Shown here: piece by piece, positions 1 through 8,186 of the stretch
How positions within the stretch are numbered: the first letter of the stretch is position 1
Layout: every line of letters starts with the position of its first letter
DNA from: Planctomycetota bacterium
GTDB taxonomy: Bacteria > Planctomycetota > Phycisphaerae > Phycisphaerales > UBA1924
Direction: 5' to 3'
DNA: 64,000 nt
Assembly: GCA_024280755.1 (NCBI GenBank)
Contig: JAJRPN010000016.1
Coordinates: 1 to 64,000, forward strand
Translations under genes and position numbers: made by a program
Notes under the pieces: generated by a model
What the model saw: the letters and a program-made list of their open reading frames with translations, nothing else
Database searches by the model: none
What the model was told of the DNA's origin: nothing

Positions 1-26
1 ACTCGGATTACCCGGGTCGTCAATCA

Positions 27-71
27 CCCATCAGAGGCCTGCTCCGCTACGCTCCGCAGCCCTCTGATGGG
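27..71. repeat. 11-bp inverted repeat (hairpin)
   Basis: The arms CCCATCAGAGG (27-37) and CCTCTGATGGG (61-71) are perfectly complementary around a 23-base loop. There is no T-run on either side, so it is not a clear intrinsic terminator. It lies just upstream of the first gene, and its role is unknown. Confidence 0.5.
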
Positions 72-131
72 ACAAAGGAACGCCGCTGCCCTAACATAGA
101 GAGTGGTACAGAATATGGGGGCAGGTCACAA

Positions 132-674
132 ATGAAATCGAAACCTAAGTTGATAGTTGGCGTACTGATTGCTGCAGTTGTTTGCGGTGTAGCCGTGTTT
201 GCCGTCAATCTCATGAAAGGCGTATTGGCACTGAAAACAGGTGGCATGGTTGACACATGGTCTTCTGAAGACGGTACGACAACGCCAAGCCAATTTATGT
301 ACGCAATATTTCCTGCTGAAAAATGCAGTGGAAATATATACAGATTAGTTCTTGTGAATCAAAGTGAAATCATATCCGATCAATCGTACTACAATGTGCA
401 TGGTGTTGATGGCGATGAGTTTCAGTACGACAAATCTTGTTTTACATTTGATCTTCCAGTTGATTCCGATTTGTACATTAATGCTTATATGGATATCCTG
501 GAGCTGTGGGGCCGAGACACGGATATTCAAGGGGTATCAATTAATGTTGATCAGTATGGGATATATACTCTAGAGTTGGCAACGGATCTAGGTACACGAG
601 AGTTTTATTCGTATTCACTGGAATCAAGTGTGCCGATTCCACTGGCTTGGAAGTCATTTAGGCCAGGCAGGTAA
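132..674 (+). CDS. hypothetical single-pass membrane or secreted protein
   Basis: This 180-residue protein is not recognised. Residues 8-27 form one strongly hydrophobic segment after a short Lys-rich N-terminus, so it is probably membrane anchored with the rest outside the cytoplasm, or exported. The remainder is acidic and aromatic with two cysteines (near residues 60 and 98), which could pair. A purine-rich GGGGGCAGG stretch precedes the ATG and can serve as ribosome binding site. Base composition is more AT-rich than most genes further right, which fits cargo of the integrative element that ends in ssrA. No function is proposed. Confidence 0.6.
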   Translation: MKSKPKLIVGVLIAAVVCGVAVFAVNLMKGVLALKTGGMVDTWSSEDGTTTPSQFMYAIFPAEKCSGNIYRLVLVNQSEIISDQSYYNVHGVDGDEFQYDKSCFTFDLPVDSDLYINAYMDILELWGRDTDIQGVSINVDQYGIYTLELATDLGTREFYSYSLESSVPIPLAWKSFRPGR

Positions 675-735
675 GCTGAGCTCATCAAGCTGGCAACTGC
701 TCATCAAGAGTTTAGATTATCAGGGTACTGCTATC

Positions 736-1071
736 TCAGTAGTTCACTAGGAATGTTTTTGAATCCTCTGGCCGTGAGCTTCTCCGGTCGTAAAGTTTGG
801 TGGTGCTGATGTTCGCGTGGCCGAGCCACTTCTGCGCAAACGCAATATCCGATTTGTTCTCTAGGGCATTGGTCGCTGCCGTCGCTCTCAGAGCATGAAG
901 GCACAGCCCATCAACCTTCGCCGCATATTCTTTGAGCATCTTGTGCGCAGCGTCCCCTGTGACGGATTCATGTAGCTTCCCCTCGCGGTTGTTGATAATT
1001 GGCCGAACCCTCGCTTCTACTTTTGGCGAGGGGTCACTATTGAGCCTGATAACAATCCTTGGATAAGGCAA
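736..1071 (-). pseudogene. truncated tyrosine recombinase (C-terminal catalytic remnant)
   Basis: The frame holds only the C-terminal part of a phage-type integrase: an H-A-L-R box (second catalytic Arg), then [15 protein letters not shown] with the third-motif His and the nucleophilic Tyr. The core-binding domain and the first catalytic Arg are missing, and no continuation is found upstream in any frame, so it cannot be active alone. The apparent start at 1071 is only the first in-frame start codon. It lies antisense to, and 0.2 kb from, the intact integration module, and is probably the remnant of an older element or of an integron/ICE-type recombinase with the same H-A-N-I-S-T-T-x-L-Y tail. 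Confidence 0.7.
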
Positions 1072-1275
1072 ACGCCCAAAACTTCATTGATATAGCCGGG
1101 CAGTACGCCAACAACTGATTTTTCGAGCACGGTTGTCCACAGGGTTAGCCCTGATTGGGTGCGATTTTTTTGCTGTGATTGAATAAATACACTGCGACAA
1201 TCAAGGTCATAGAGCGACAAAGCATGTTTTTCGAGAAAAGTCGCGGTGTGTGAGGAAATGCGAAAGAGTATGATG

Positions 1276-1281
1276 TATAGT
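1276..1281 (+). promoter_or_regulatory. putative -10 box of a leaderless promoter (ribbon-helix-helix gene)
   Basis: TATAGT lies six bases before the ATG at 1288, and no Shine-Dalgarno sequence is present. The spacing places transcription initiation at or next to the start codon. Confidence 0.45.
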
Positions 1282-1287
1282 ATGAGC

Positions 1288-1635
1288 ATGGCCCAAAGAG
1301 ACCGAATCACAGTAACCATTGACCCAGCAGTCCTCCAACGCATCGATGCAATCGCACAAGCTCGCGAAGAGTCACGCTCAGCCACAATTGAGCGCATTCT
1401 TCGAAACGGTGCCAGAGATGAAGAGGAAACGCTAGAGAAGGTCGGAACTGGTATAGAAGGTAGAGTTATGGCCATCCTGCTACACAACCCTCAAATCCTC
1501 AATGTCATGTCGAAGCTCGTAGGTGATCAACTCACCGAGGATGAGCTTACACGAATTCAAGACGGTGGTGCAAATGTGGTTGACGCAGGCAAACGGTATA
1601 GGAGTACACATAAAACAAAGGCGAATAAGGAGTAA
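1288..1635 (+). CDS. ribbon-helix-helix (CopG/Arc-type) DNA-binding protein
   Basis: This protein of about 115 residues has an N-terminal ribbon-helix-helix fold: a beta strand R-I-T-V-T-I-D-P, helix A around V-L-Q-R-I-D-A-I-A, then S-R-S-A-T-I-E-R-I-L as helix B. Such proteins bind DNA as dimers and usually repress transcription. The ATG at 1288 is preferred over an upstream in-frame start at 1246 because the fold begins right after it and a -10-like box sits six bases before it. The C-terminal half is charged and unrecognised. It is the first gene of a three-gene plus-strand module with the excisionase-like gene and the integrase, so control of integration or excision is a reasonable inference. 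Confidence 0.75.
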   Translation: MAQRDRITVTIDPAVLQRIDAIAQAREESRSATIERILRNGARDEEETLEKVGTGIEGRVMAILLHNPQILNVMSKLVGDQLTEDELTRIQDGGANVVDAGKRYRSTHKTKANKE

Positions 1636-1640
1636 TCGAA

Positions 1641-1853
1641 ATGGGATCCGAGTTTATTGGGAGAGAAGAAGACCGATTGATAGCGATCAAGGATGTCGCT
1701 GTAATTCTAAGTATGAGCGTCAAAAGCATGGAAAGGCGATTCGCCGAAGGCCTATTGACACTGCCTGAGCGGGTTGGGAAGCACAGGAAGCGAGTCTACC
1801 GGGCATCGATGATTCCGACTCTCATTGAGCAAGCCACAAGGAGGATGCCATGA
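1641..1853 (+). CDS. excisionase-like helix-turn-helix protein
   Basis: This 70-residue protein has the layout of MerR/AlpA/Xis-type winged-helix proteins: a conserved start (L-I-A-I-K-D-V-A), a helix-turn-helix through S-V-K-S-M-E-R-R-F, and a basic wing (R-V-G-K-H-R-K-R-V-Y). Small proteins of this fold act as recombination directionality factors and bend DNA at att sites for excision. It starts five bases after the ribbon-helix-helix gene and its stop overlaps the integrase start (ATGA at 1850-1853), so the three are probably co-translated. It could instead be a transcriptional regulator of the module. Confidence 0.7.
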   Translation: MGSEFIGREEDRLIAIKDVAVILSMSVKSMERRFAEGLLTLPERVGKHRKRVYRASMIPTLIEQATRRMP

Positions 1854-3181
1854 GTTCAATCAGCCCTCATACTGAAGTTGGCTATCTCAAACGGTATCGC
1901 CGAGGCGGTAAGCCCTACGGCAACTACATCGGGTTCTACCGATTCCCAGATGAGAATCAAGAACACAAGATCAACCTCAAAATCCGCGACAAGCGATTTG
2001 CAGAGCAAAGACTCCGAGAGATTATCGCTCATCAATACGCGGTACGGACAGGGCTCTCGCCGAGTGATGAGCGAGTACAGGCAGCGGGTAAGCCGTTGGT
2101 TGAGTATATTGAGGAATACACCTCAAGTATGAAAGCACGCCAACTCAAGCCTGAAACGATCCGTAAGATCGGCCCGATGCTTCGTAGGCTGTGTGATGAA
2201 TGCGGATGGCTACGGATCGCTGATTTGTCTGGATCTCAATACGAGAGTTGGCGGGGCGATGTCGATCTCTCTGCGAAGTCTAAAAATCATTATCTCAATG
2301 CTGCAAGCGCTTTTGTGAACTGGCTCATAACACTCCAGGTGTGCGAGCGGAATCCGTTCAAGGGTATTCGCCCGGCTCGCGTGGTGGGCAATGAGAGAAG
2401 GCCAAGGCGTGCTCTCACCGTTGATGAGGTCAATCGGCTCGTAGAGCACTGTCCATGCCCTCGGAGGCGAATGATCTACATGCTTGCCTTTGCGACGGCA
2501 GCGCGTACAGACGAAATGCAAGGGTTTAGGTGGTCAGACTTTGATCTGAACCTAGCAAATCCAACAATTACTTACCGGAATAGCAATAGCAAATCAAAGA
2601 AACCAGAGCGAAATCCAATCCCTCAATGGTTAGCCGCTGCGTTGCGTGAATACAAACCAGATGATGCAAGCCCAGACGACATGGTGTTCACTATATGGAT
2701 GGGCAGTCATACGCTTGATGAGGACTTGAAGCGGGCAGGTATACCCAAACTCAACGCACATGGCGAATCGGCCTGTCTCTACTCCTTGCGTCATTCATTC
2801 AATCAGACAATGCAAGAGGCGGGTATTCCATTCCGCCATGCCCAGCGGTTCATGCGTCACAGCGATCCCAAGCACACCGCCAATACCTATCTCAATTCCG
2901 ATGGCTTGGACTTGCGAGGAAGCATTGACAAGATGCCAGTCATTCAATCGCCCTCGCGCACCGCCAGAAGCGTCGTTGGGGTGGTCGAGCAATGCCCAGA
3001 AGTGTCTGGGGTTGTCGCGATTGATGGCCAATCTCAAACAGAGAAAACCACAACCAGCGTTCCTGAACGGCAATCGATGTCTGTCAATGACACCGATTGT
3101 CCTGATACCCATCGTCAATGGAGCCGGGGGGAATCGAACCCCCGTGCCGGGATAGTCAGCAATATGCCTCTACGAGTGTAG
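1850..3181 (+). CDS. tyrosine-type integrase of an element inserted in ssrA
   Basis: This 443-residue tyrosine recombinase has a SAM-like core-binding domain (about 80-170) and a catalytic domain (about 185-350). Catalytic residues visible are Arg219 (A-A-R-T-D-E), Arg314 (Y-S-L-R-H-S; the usual motif-II His is Tyr311), His337 (M-R-H-S-D-P-K-H-T) and nucleophile Tyr347. Residues after about 355 form a low-complexity tail, and the last 20 (W-S-R-G-E-S-N-P-R...) are simply the antisense of the tmRNA 3' end. The gene therefore crosses the probable attachment site, and its C-terminus would change on excision. It is translationally coupled to the excisionase-like gene. Location next to the 3' end of a stable RNA gene is classic for this family. 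Confidence 0.92.
   Translation: MSSISPHTEVGYLKRYRRGGKPYGNYIGFYRFPDENQEHKINLKIRDKRFAEQRLREIIAHQYAVRTGLSPSDERVQAAGKPLVEYIEEYTSSMKARQLKPETIRKIGPMLRRLCDECGWLRIADLSGSQYESWRGDVDLSAKSKNHYLNAASAFVNWLITLQVCERNPFKGIRPARVVGNERRPRRALTVDEVNRLVEHCPCPRRRMIYMLAFATAARTDEMQGFRWSDFDLNLANPTITYRNSNSKSKKPERNPIPQWLAAALREYKPDDASPDDMVFTIWMGSHTLDEDLKRAGIPKLNAHGESACLYSLRHSFNQTMQEAGIPFRHAQRFMRHSDPKHTANTYLNSDGLDLRGSIDKMPVIQSPSRTARSVVGVVEQCPEVSGVVAIDGQSQTEKTTTSVPERQSMSVNDTDCPDTHRQWSRGESNPRAGIVSNMPLRV
3119..3181. other. probable attachment site (att) at the 3' end of ssrA
   Basis: The integrase reading frame runs across the tmRNA T-arm and acceptor stem in antisense. Integrases of this class commonly recombine within the 3' end of tRNA or tmRNA genes and restore the gene. 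The matching direct repeat should lie at the element's other end, left of this window; no second copy of the T-arm sequence is seen in positions 1-3000. Exact core limits cannot be given. Confidence 0.5.
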
Positions 3182-3469
3182 TCATCTGTTTAATCTCGAC
3201 CTTGCACCGGGAGATGACGCCCTGTGCTTCGGTCCAGCCTCTCGAAACCTCCTCGCCAACACCCCAAGAGACACCAGGTATTGACCAGCTCGATAATCTT
3301 GATCACAGACACTATCAAGCGTCATGTCTGTGATCCGTAACCTGTATTAGGCTGCGAGTGCGTACTGCGGTTCTGCAGATAAATTTTTGCGTACTTTTTA
3401 CGAGGCTAACACGCTCCTCGACTCGCCACACAAAGCCTTCCCTATCCGGTCGAATGCCACTTCGGCCCC
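3119..3469 (-). ncRNA. ssrA: transfer-messenger RNA (tmRNA)
   Basis: The 5' end GGGGCCG (3463-3469) pairs over seven positions, one G-U, with CGGCTCC (3120-3126), followed by discriminator A. A T-arm with loop GTTCGATTC and a five-pair GC stem precedes the acceptor. Near the 5' end GGCATTCGACCGG matches the conserved G-A-C region of tmRNAs. A tag reading frame ends in A-L-A-A and stop TAA (3347-3349). With a GCA resume codon at 3374-3376 the tag is A-E-P-Q-Y-A-L-A-A, a normal nine-residue length. CCA is not encoded (ATT follows the stem). Together with SmpB the RNA rescues stalled ribosomes and tags products for proteolysis. Its 3' end is the target of the adjacent element. Confidence 0.92.
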
Positions 3470-3638
3470 GAATAAAAATCAACGCTCGCCAACACCAATC
3501 CAAATGCACACGCACAAAGATCAACCCAGCTCACTCCCTATTCTACGCACCAAACACGCATGAGTTCTATCGATAGAGGAGATCAACAAGCTTCGCTTTG
3601 AGTGCGGCCAAGAGGTCTACAAGAACACGCACGCCTAG

Positions 3639-3872
3639 GCCGTGTCTGACGGCCCAGTTCCATACAAGAACGCCATCCTTTTCTCCTCCCCCGGGCTTCC
3701 GGGGGAGGTGCCGAATGAAGTGAGGCGGAGGGGGTCTTCTCTTTCTTCCCCATTGCCTATTTCCTATTGCCCATTGCCTTCTTCAAGACCCCCTCCGTCT
3801 GCTGCGCAGCCACCTCTCCCGGAAGCCCGGGGGAGGAGTGTGTGTGATCAAACACGAGCCGTCAAACACGGC
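3639..3872. mobile_element. MITE-like element, copy 1
   Basis: Terminal inverted repeats GCCGTGTCTGACGGC and GCCGTGTTTGACGGC bound a 234-bp non-coding element flanked on both sides by CTAG (3635-3638 and 3873-3876), a likely target-site duplication. Inside, two REP-like units (3685-3738 and 3785-3836) lie head-to-head, separated by heptamer-like CCCATTGCCTATT repeats. No transposase is encoded, so movement would need one in trans. A second copy is at 13656-13883. Confidence 0.7.
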
Positions 3873-4154
3873 CTAGACACCAGTTTCATCAACTTTCCGA
3901 GCACAATTTGGTTAACATAGATGCACTTGTCCCGTGAAACAAAGTAGAACGATCGTTAACTTTCGCCCTTGTATACCAGCAAATGGCTCATAATCCTGCT
4001 CAAGTGGAAACAGAGTCTACCCAAACGGAATGATTGGAATTATGGGCGGTTTATTCTTGAGTTTTCAAATCAATCGTGTAGATTAGAAGCAGAGAATACG
4101 ATTTGAATAGTTATCGTGCTCGCACACAATTTGTACCTCAAAGGGGAGATATCC

Positions 4155-6308
4155 ATGCACAGGATCACCACTCAGCTCGCAGCATGCGCCGGGCTCACAC
4201 TCACCGTTACACTCAGCTCGGCTATTGCTGGGCCAATCAGCAAGACCATCGAAAACGATCCGTATTCACATCGCGGCCACTATATCACGCCAAAGACATC
4301 CGCCGATAACGAAGCTCAGCGGGGTATTGAGCATTCGTCCGCACGCAAGTGGAACGATGAGCTGCTCGACTCCATCCGTCGAGATTTCGCTCGCCCGACC
4401 ATTCACTCACGCAACCTCTACCACACCAGCGCAGCGATGTGGGACGCATGGGCAGCTTACGATGAGCAAGCCGACCAGGTCCTCCATATCGAGAAGATGA
4501 GTTCGGACAATATCGCTGCCGATCGCGACGAAGCGATCAGCTTTGCGATGTACCGCCTCCTCCGCCATCGTTTCCTCACCTCGCCCGCAGCACTCGAGAT
4601 GTTCCCTCGCTACGACATGATGATGGACTCGATGGGCTATGACAGAACCAACACCAGCGTTGTTGGCGATACACCCGCAGCTCTTGGCAATCGCATCGCA
4701 GCAACCATCATCGCATTCGGGCTCACCGATGGTTCAAACGAGCAAGGTGGATACGAGAATCTCTACTACGAAGTATTCAACCCGCCATTGCTTCCAGACT
4801 TCCCAGGCAACCCAACGATCATCGATCCAAACCGCTGGCAGCCGCTCGCGCTCAAGTTCTTTGTCGATCAATCCGGCAACCCATTCCCCTTCGGCTACCC
4901 AGATTTTCTGAGCCCAGAGTGGGGCGATGTCACCCCATTCTCACTCAACGAGAACGATCTTGAAGTCATCGAACGCGATGGCAATGAATGGTCTGTCTGG
5001 CACAACCCTGGCCCGCCACCATATTTCGAAACCAGCGAAGAGCGATACAAAAAAGGCAACCAGATGGTCGCCATTTGGTCATCGCATCTCGACCCAACCG
5101 ATGGCGTGATGATCGATATCTCGCCAGGCGCGATCGGGAATGCTCCGCTCGCACAAGTGAGTGATGAATATGATTATTACAACTACCTCGAAGGCGGCGA
5201 CTGGGGCACTGGATACGACATTAACCCGGTCACCGAGCTTCCATACGAGCCTCAAATCGTCCCGCGTGGCGATTATGGACGAATCCTCGCAGAGTTCTGG
5301 GCTGATGGTCCAGATTCCGAAACCCCTCCGGGGCATTGGTTCTCGTTGCTCAACTATGTCTCCGATCATCCACTTACCGAAAAACGGTTCATGGGCGAAG
5401 GCGACATCATCTCCGATCTCGAATGGGATGTGAAGTCATACCTCATCATGGGCGGGGGCATGCACGATGTCGCTATCGCATCATGGTCGGTCAAAGGCTA
5501 CTACGACTACATCCGCCCAATCTCGGCGATGCGGTATATGTCTGATGAAGGTCAATGTACAGATCCTTCCATGCCTTCATACAACGAAAACGGCATCAAC
5601 CTCGTCGATGGCGCGATCGAACTCGTTTCCGCAGATTCAACAGCTCTTGGCGAACGCCACGAACACCTCGCTGGCGAAGAAGGCAAAATCGCCTTCAAAG
5701 CATGGCGCGGCCCAGACTACATCGAAAATGAAGATACCGATGTCGCAGGCGTCGGCTGGATCCTCGCAGAAAACTGGTGGCCATACCAACGCCCAAGCTT
5801 TGTAACCCCGCCGTTTGCAGGATATGTCTCAGGACACTCAACCTACTCGCGCGGTGCTGCCGAGATCATGACCATGCTCACCGGCACGCCATACTTCCCA
5901 GGCGGAATGGGCGAGTTCGTCGCACCGATGAACGAGTTCCTCGTCTTCGAAGATGGCCCATCGATGGACATCGTCCTCCAGTGGGCGACCTATCAAGATG
6001 CTTCTGATCAGTGTTCGCTCTCGCGAATCTGGGGCGGCATCCATCCACCCGCAGACGACCTTCCGGGTCGTCATATGGGACAGGCGATTGGTCCTGAAGC
6101 GTTTACTGAAGCACGCCGATACTTCAACGGACTCAAATCATGTCCCGCAGATTTCTCAGGCGATGGCGTACTCAACTTCTTCGATATCTCCAAGTTCATC
6201 AATGCCTACAGCAGCGATGATCAACTCGCAGATATGACCCAAGACAACGCATTAGACATCAACGATGTCTTCGCCTACCTCGAACTCTACGGAAAAGGTT
6301 GCCCGTAA
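4155..6308 (+). CDS. secreted vanadium-dependent haloperoxidase-like enzyme with C-terminal dockerin-like module
   Basis: The protein has 717 residues. The ATG at 4155 follows AAGGGGAG and opens a Sec signal peptide (about 25 residues, cut near A-I-A-G). The acid-phosphatase/vanadium-haloperoxidase signature is complete: K447-x6-R454-P455, S559-G560-H561, and S-R624-x5-H630-x3-D634. In this family these residues bind vanadate or phosphate, with a His attacking the substrate, so it is either a halide-oxidising peroxidase or a related phosphatase; sequence alone does not decide. The last 55 residues are a dockerin-like pair of Ca-binding loops (C-P-A-D-F-S-G-D-G, L-D-I-N-D-V) ending in G-C-P, typical of Phycisphaerae exported proteins. 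It stands alone between the first MITE and a terminator. Confidence 0.88.
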   Translation: MHRITTQLAACAGLTLTVTLSSAIAGPISKTIENDPYSHRGHYITPKTSADNEAQRGIEHSSARKWNDELLDSIRRDFARPTIHSRNLYHTSAAMWDAWAAYDEQADQVLHIEKMSSDNIAADRDEAISFAMYRLLRHRFLTSPAALEMFPRYDMMMDSMGYDRTNTSVVGDTPAALGNRIAATIIAFGLTDGSNEQGGYENLYYEVFNPPLLPDFPGNPTIIDPNRWQPLALKFFVDQSGNPFPFGYPDFLSPEWGDVTPFSLNENDLEVIERDGNEWSVWHNPGPPPYFETSEERYKKGNQMVAIWSSHLDPTDGVMIDISPGAIGNAPLAQVSDEYDYYNYLEGGDWGTGYDINPVTELPYEPQIVPRGDYGRILAEFWADGPDSETPPGHWFSLLNYVSDHPLTEKRFMGEGDIISDLEWDVKSYLIMGGGMHDVAIASWSVKGYYDYIRPISAMRYMSDEGQCTDPSMPSYNENGINLVDGAIELVSADSTALGERHEHLAGEEGKIAFKAWRGPDYIENEDTDVAGVGWILAENWWPYQRPSFVTPPFAGYVSGHSTYSRGAAEIMTMLTGTPYFPGGMGEFVAPMNEFLVFEDGPSMDIVLQWATYQDASDQCSLSRIWGGIHPPADDLPGRHMGQAIGPEAFTEARRYFNGLKSCPADFSGDGVLNFFDISKFINAYSSDDQLADMTQDNALDINDVFAYLELYGKGCP

Positions 6309-6340
6309 AGCCCCGTGATGGCATAGTTTAACTCTTGAAA

Positions 6341-6367
6341 CACCCGCATTTGTGCGGGTGTTTTTTT
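6341..6367 (+). terminator. intrinsic terminator after the haloperoxidase-like gene
   Basis: A perfect 8-bp stem CACCCGCA/TGCGGGTG with a TTTG loop is followed by seven T. It lies 32 bases after the stop codon. Confidence 0.9.
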
Positions 6368-6508
6368 ATGTCGAAATCGGGGATTTAGAGCCAAAATTGG
6401 CGATTTGTATGATTCTCAGATAAAGTCCCGTATTGAGGGGAATAAACTCAAATCTTGATGTATTGTCTCTTTGAAGGTGGTAAACAGTCGTATACCAAAG
6501 GTGAACAA

Positions 6509-7090
6509 ATGGTAAATACAAGTCCAAACCGAAGAAACACCCGAGGCGATCTTCGCGATGCCGCCATTCGGCTCGGCGCCCGTCAAGGCATCCATGCCGC
6601 CTCGATCCGTACCATCGCCCGCGAAGCCGGCGTGACCGAAGGCGCGGTCTACAAGCACTTCGTCAACAAGGATGATCTTATCCGCGACGCCTACACCACC
6701 ATCGTCAATGAGATGGCCCGCGATAAAGCGGTCCTCGTCAAGACCGAGCTCCCATTCGAGCACGCTGTCCGCGCATGGGTCAAACTCACCTACGAATACT
6801 TTGATGGCAACCGCGATGCGTTTACCTATGTCCTGCTCATGCCTCACCGCATGGCCGACACGCTCGGCGAGATTTACACCAAGCAAGGATTACTCTTCCG
6901 ATCATTTATTATTCGTGCCCAAAAAAATAATCAAGTCCGTGAGATGGATCCAGACCTCGCGGTCGCGATCTTCACGGGCTGCGTACTCAATATTCCCAGG
7001 CTGATCAACGAGGGCGAACTCAAAGGCCCCGCGTTGCAATACGCCGACCAAATCACAGAGACCATGCTCAAGACTTTCGCAATCTCGTGA
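6509..7090 (+). CDS. TetR-family transcriptional regulator
   Basis: This 193-residue protein has an N-terminal TetR helix-turn-helix: R-x-x-L-R-D-A-A-I-R-L, then S-I-R-T-I-A-R-E-A-G-V-T-E-G-A-V-Y-K-H-F, the standard recognition-helix pattern. The rest is an all-helical ligand and dimerisation domain without a recognisable specificity. The ATG at 6509 is chosen because AAAGGTG precedes it and the fold starts soon after; an in-frame ATG at 6455 would add an atypical extension. TetR proteins often control a neighbour, but here an independent terminator lies upstream and the next gene encodes a secreted spondin_N protein, so the target is not evident. Confidence 0.88.
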   Translation: MVNTSPNRRNTRGDLRDAAIRLGARQGIHAASIRTIAREAGVTEGAVYKHFVNKDDLIRDAYTTIVNEMARDKAVLVKTELPFEHAVRAWVKLTYEYFDGNRDAFTYVLLMPHRMADTLGEIYTKQGLLFRSFIIRAQKNNQVREMDPDLAVAIFTGCVLNIPRLINEGELKGPALQYADQITETMLKTFAIS

Positions 7091-7238
7091 TGATGCAATA
7101 AATCCAGAGGGGGACTCACGCTGTGCATGCCAGTGCGCAGCGGCGCGATCGGTGTGCATTGTTGCCACCCGCGTGTCCAATATCTGGCGACAACGCTCAA
7201 GACATGACCACACATCAATGAGCAAACTGGAGATCACT

Positions 7239-8063
7239 ATGAATTTGCAAAGAACACTCATCTCAACACTCACCGTATTAGCCATCGCAGGAGCATCTGC
7301 AAACGCCGAGACTCTCTCGATCACCATCGAGAACACGATGTCCTCGGGAAGCTTCTTCTTTACGCCAGTATGGATCGCTGCACACAACGGCGGGTTCGAT
7401 AGCTTCGACGCAGGAGCTGCAGCCAACAACTTTGCTGGAATCACTTCGCTGGCAGAAAATGGTAACACCGGCCCACTCTCAAACGCCTTCGCAGCCAGCG
7501 CTGCGGGTATCGCCGGGGGCGCACAAGCAACCGTTGCTGCGAGCGCATTCATGGGCGATGCGCCCGTCTACTCGCCGGGTGAATCAACAACATTCAATCT
7601 CGATGTCGGCGACGCATCAGTAAACCGATACTTCTCGTTCGCGTCGATGATCGTACCATCCAATGACCTTTTCTTTGGTAACGATAACGCAACCGCATAT
7701 GAGCTCTTCGATTTTATTGGCAACTTCAATGGTGATATCACCATTAACATCTTTGGGCGCGATGTCTACGACAACGGCACCGAACTCAACTCGGCAGCCA
7801 ACGACGCAGCGTTCTCAATGAATGACGGGCAATCGCTTCCAGAGTCAGGGCTCATCCGCAACTTCTTCTCAGATGCAGGCGATGGTGATTATCTTGACTC
7901 CTTCTTTGGTTCAAACACTGCCAACGGTGCAACCATCAGCTCGGCTTTCGGAGCCAACGATATCATCGCCACCATCACTATCACGCAAGTTCCAGCACCA
8001 AGCGGTGCATTCGCACTCCTCGGCGGCGGGCTGATCTTCGCTCGTCGTCGCCGATCGAACTAA
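7239..8063 (+). CDS. secreted spondin_N-domain protein with PEP-CTERM-like tail
   Basis: The protein has 274 residues. A GGAG site precedes the ATG at 7239, followed by a signal peptide ending near A-S-A-N-A. The body matches spondin_N features: I-T-I-E-N, a T-P-V-W-I-A-A-H-N-G-G-F-D segment, L-A-E-N-G-N, and S-F-A-S-M-I-V-P-S-N-D with F-F-G-N-D-N-A. The C-terminus P-A-P-S-G-A-F-A-L-L-G-G-G-L followed by F-A-R-R-R-R is a short hydrophobic segment with an Arg cluster, the layout of PEP-CTERM-type sorting tails. It is probably an extracellular adhesion or matrix protein; the partner is unknown. It stands alone and is closed by a UUCG-loop terminator. Confidence 0.82.
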   Translation: MNLQRTLISTLTVLAIAGASANAETLSITIENTMSSGSFFFTPVWIAAHNGGFDSFDAGAAANNFAGITSLAENGNTGPLSNAFAASAAGIAGGAQATVAASAFMGDAPVYSPGESTTFNLDVGDASVNRYFSFASMIVPSNDLFFGNDNATAYELFDFIGNFNGDITINIFGRDVYDNGTELNSAANDAAFSMNDGQSLPESGLIRNFFSDAGDGDYLDSFFGSNTANGATISSAFGANDIIATITITQVPAPSGAFALLGGGLIFARRRRSN

Positions 8064-8140
8064 TCCCTCCCGTCGCGCGCAGGGCGTGCTCTACAAACTG
8101 CTCAACATCACTTTCTTGATCACCTCTCGTTTTGGGTGTA

Positions 8141-8168
8141 GGGCGGGACCTTCGGGTTCCGCCCTCTT
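8141..8168 (+). terminator. intrinsic terminator with UUCG tetraloop
   Basis: A 10-bp stem GGGCGGGACC/GGTTCCGCCC (one G-U) is capped by TTCG and followed by TCTTT. It separates the spondin_N gene from ispD. Confidence 0.8.
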
Positions 8169-8175
8169 TGATGTA

Positions 8176-8181
8176 TATCCT
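8176..8181 (+). promoter_or_regulatory. putative -10 box of a leaderless promoter (ispD)
   Basis: TATCCT ends five bases before the ispD ATG at 8187. No ribosome binding site is present, and a terminator lies immediately upstream, so ispD needs its own promoter here. Confidence 0.45.
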
Positions 8182-8186
8182 TGCTC

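Noticed and set aside
3118..3181. C-terminal W-S-R-G-E-S-N-P-R-A-G segment of the integrase as a conserved protein motif
   Set aside because: It is the antisense translation of the tmRNA T-arm and acceptor stem, a common artefact, not a protein domain.
3560..3638. Short frame ending I-E-E-I-N-K-L-R-F-E-C-G-Q-E-V-Y-K-N next to the first MITE-like element, possibly a gene remnant
   Set aside because: Only about 25 codons, with a stop directly upstream and no start; not enough to call a gene or pseudogene.
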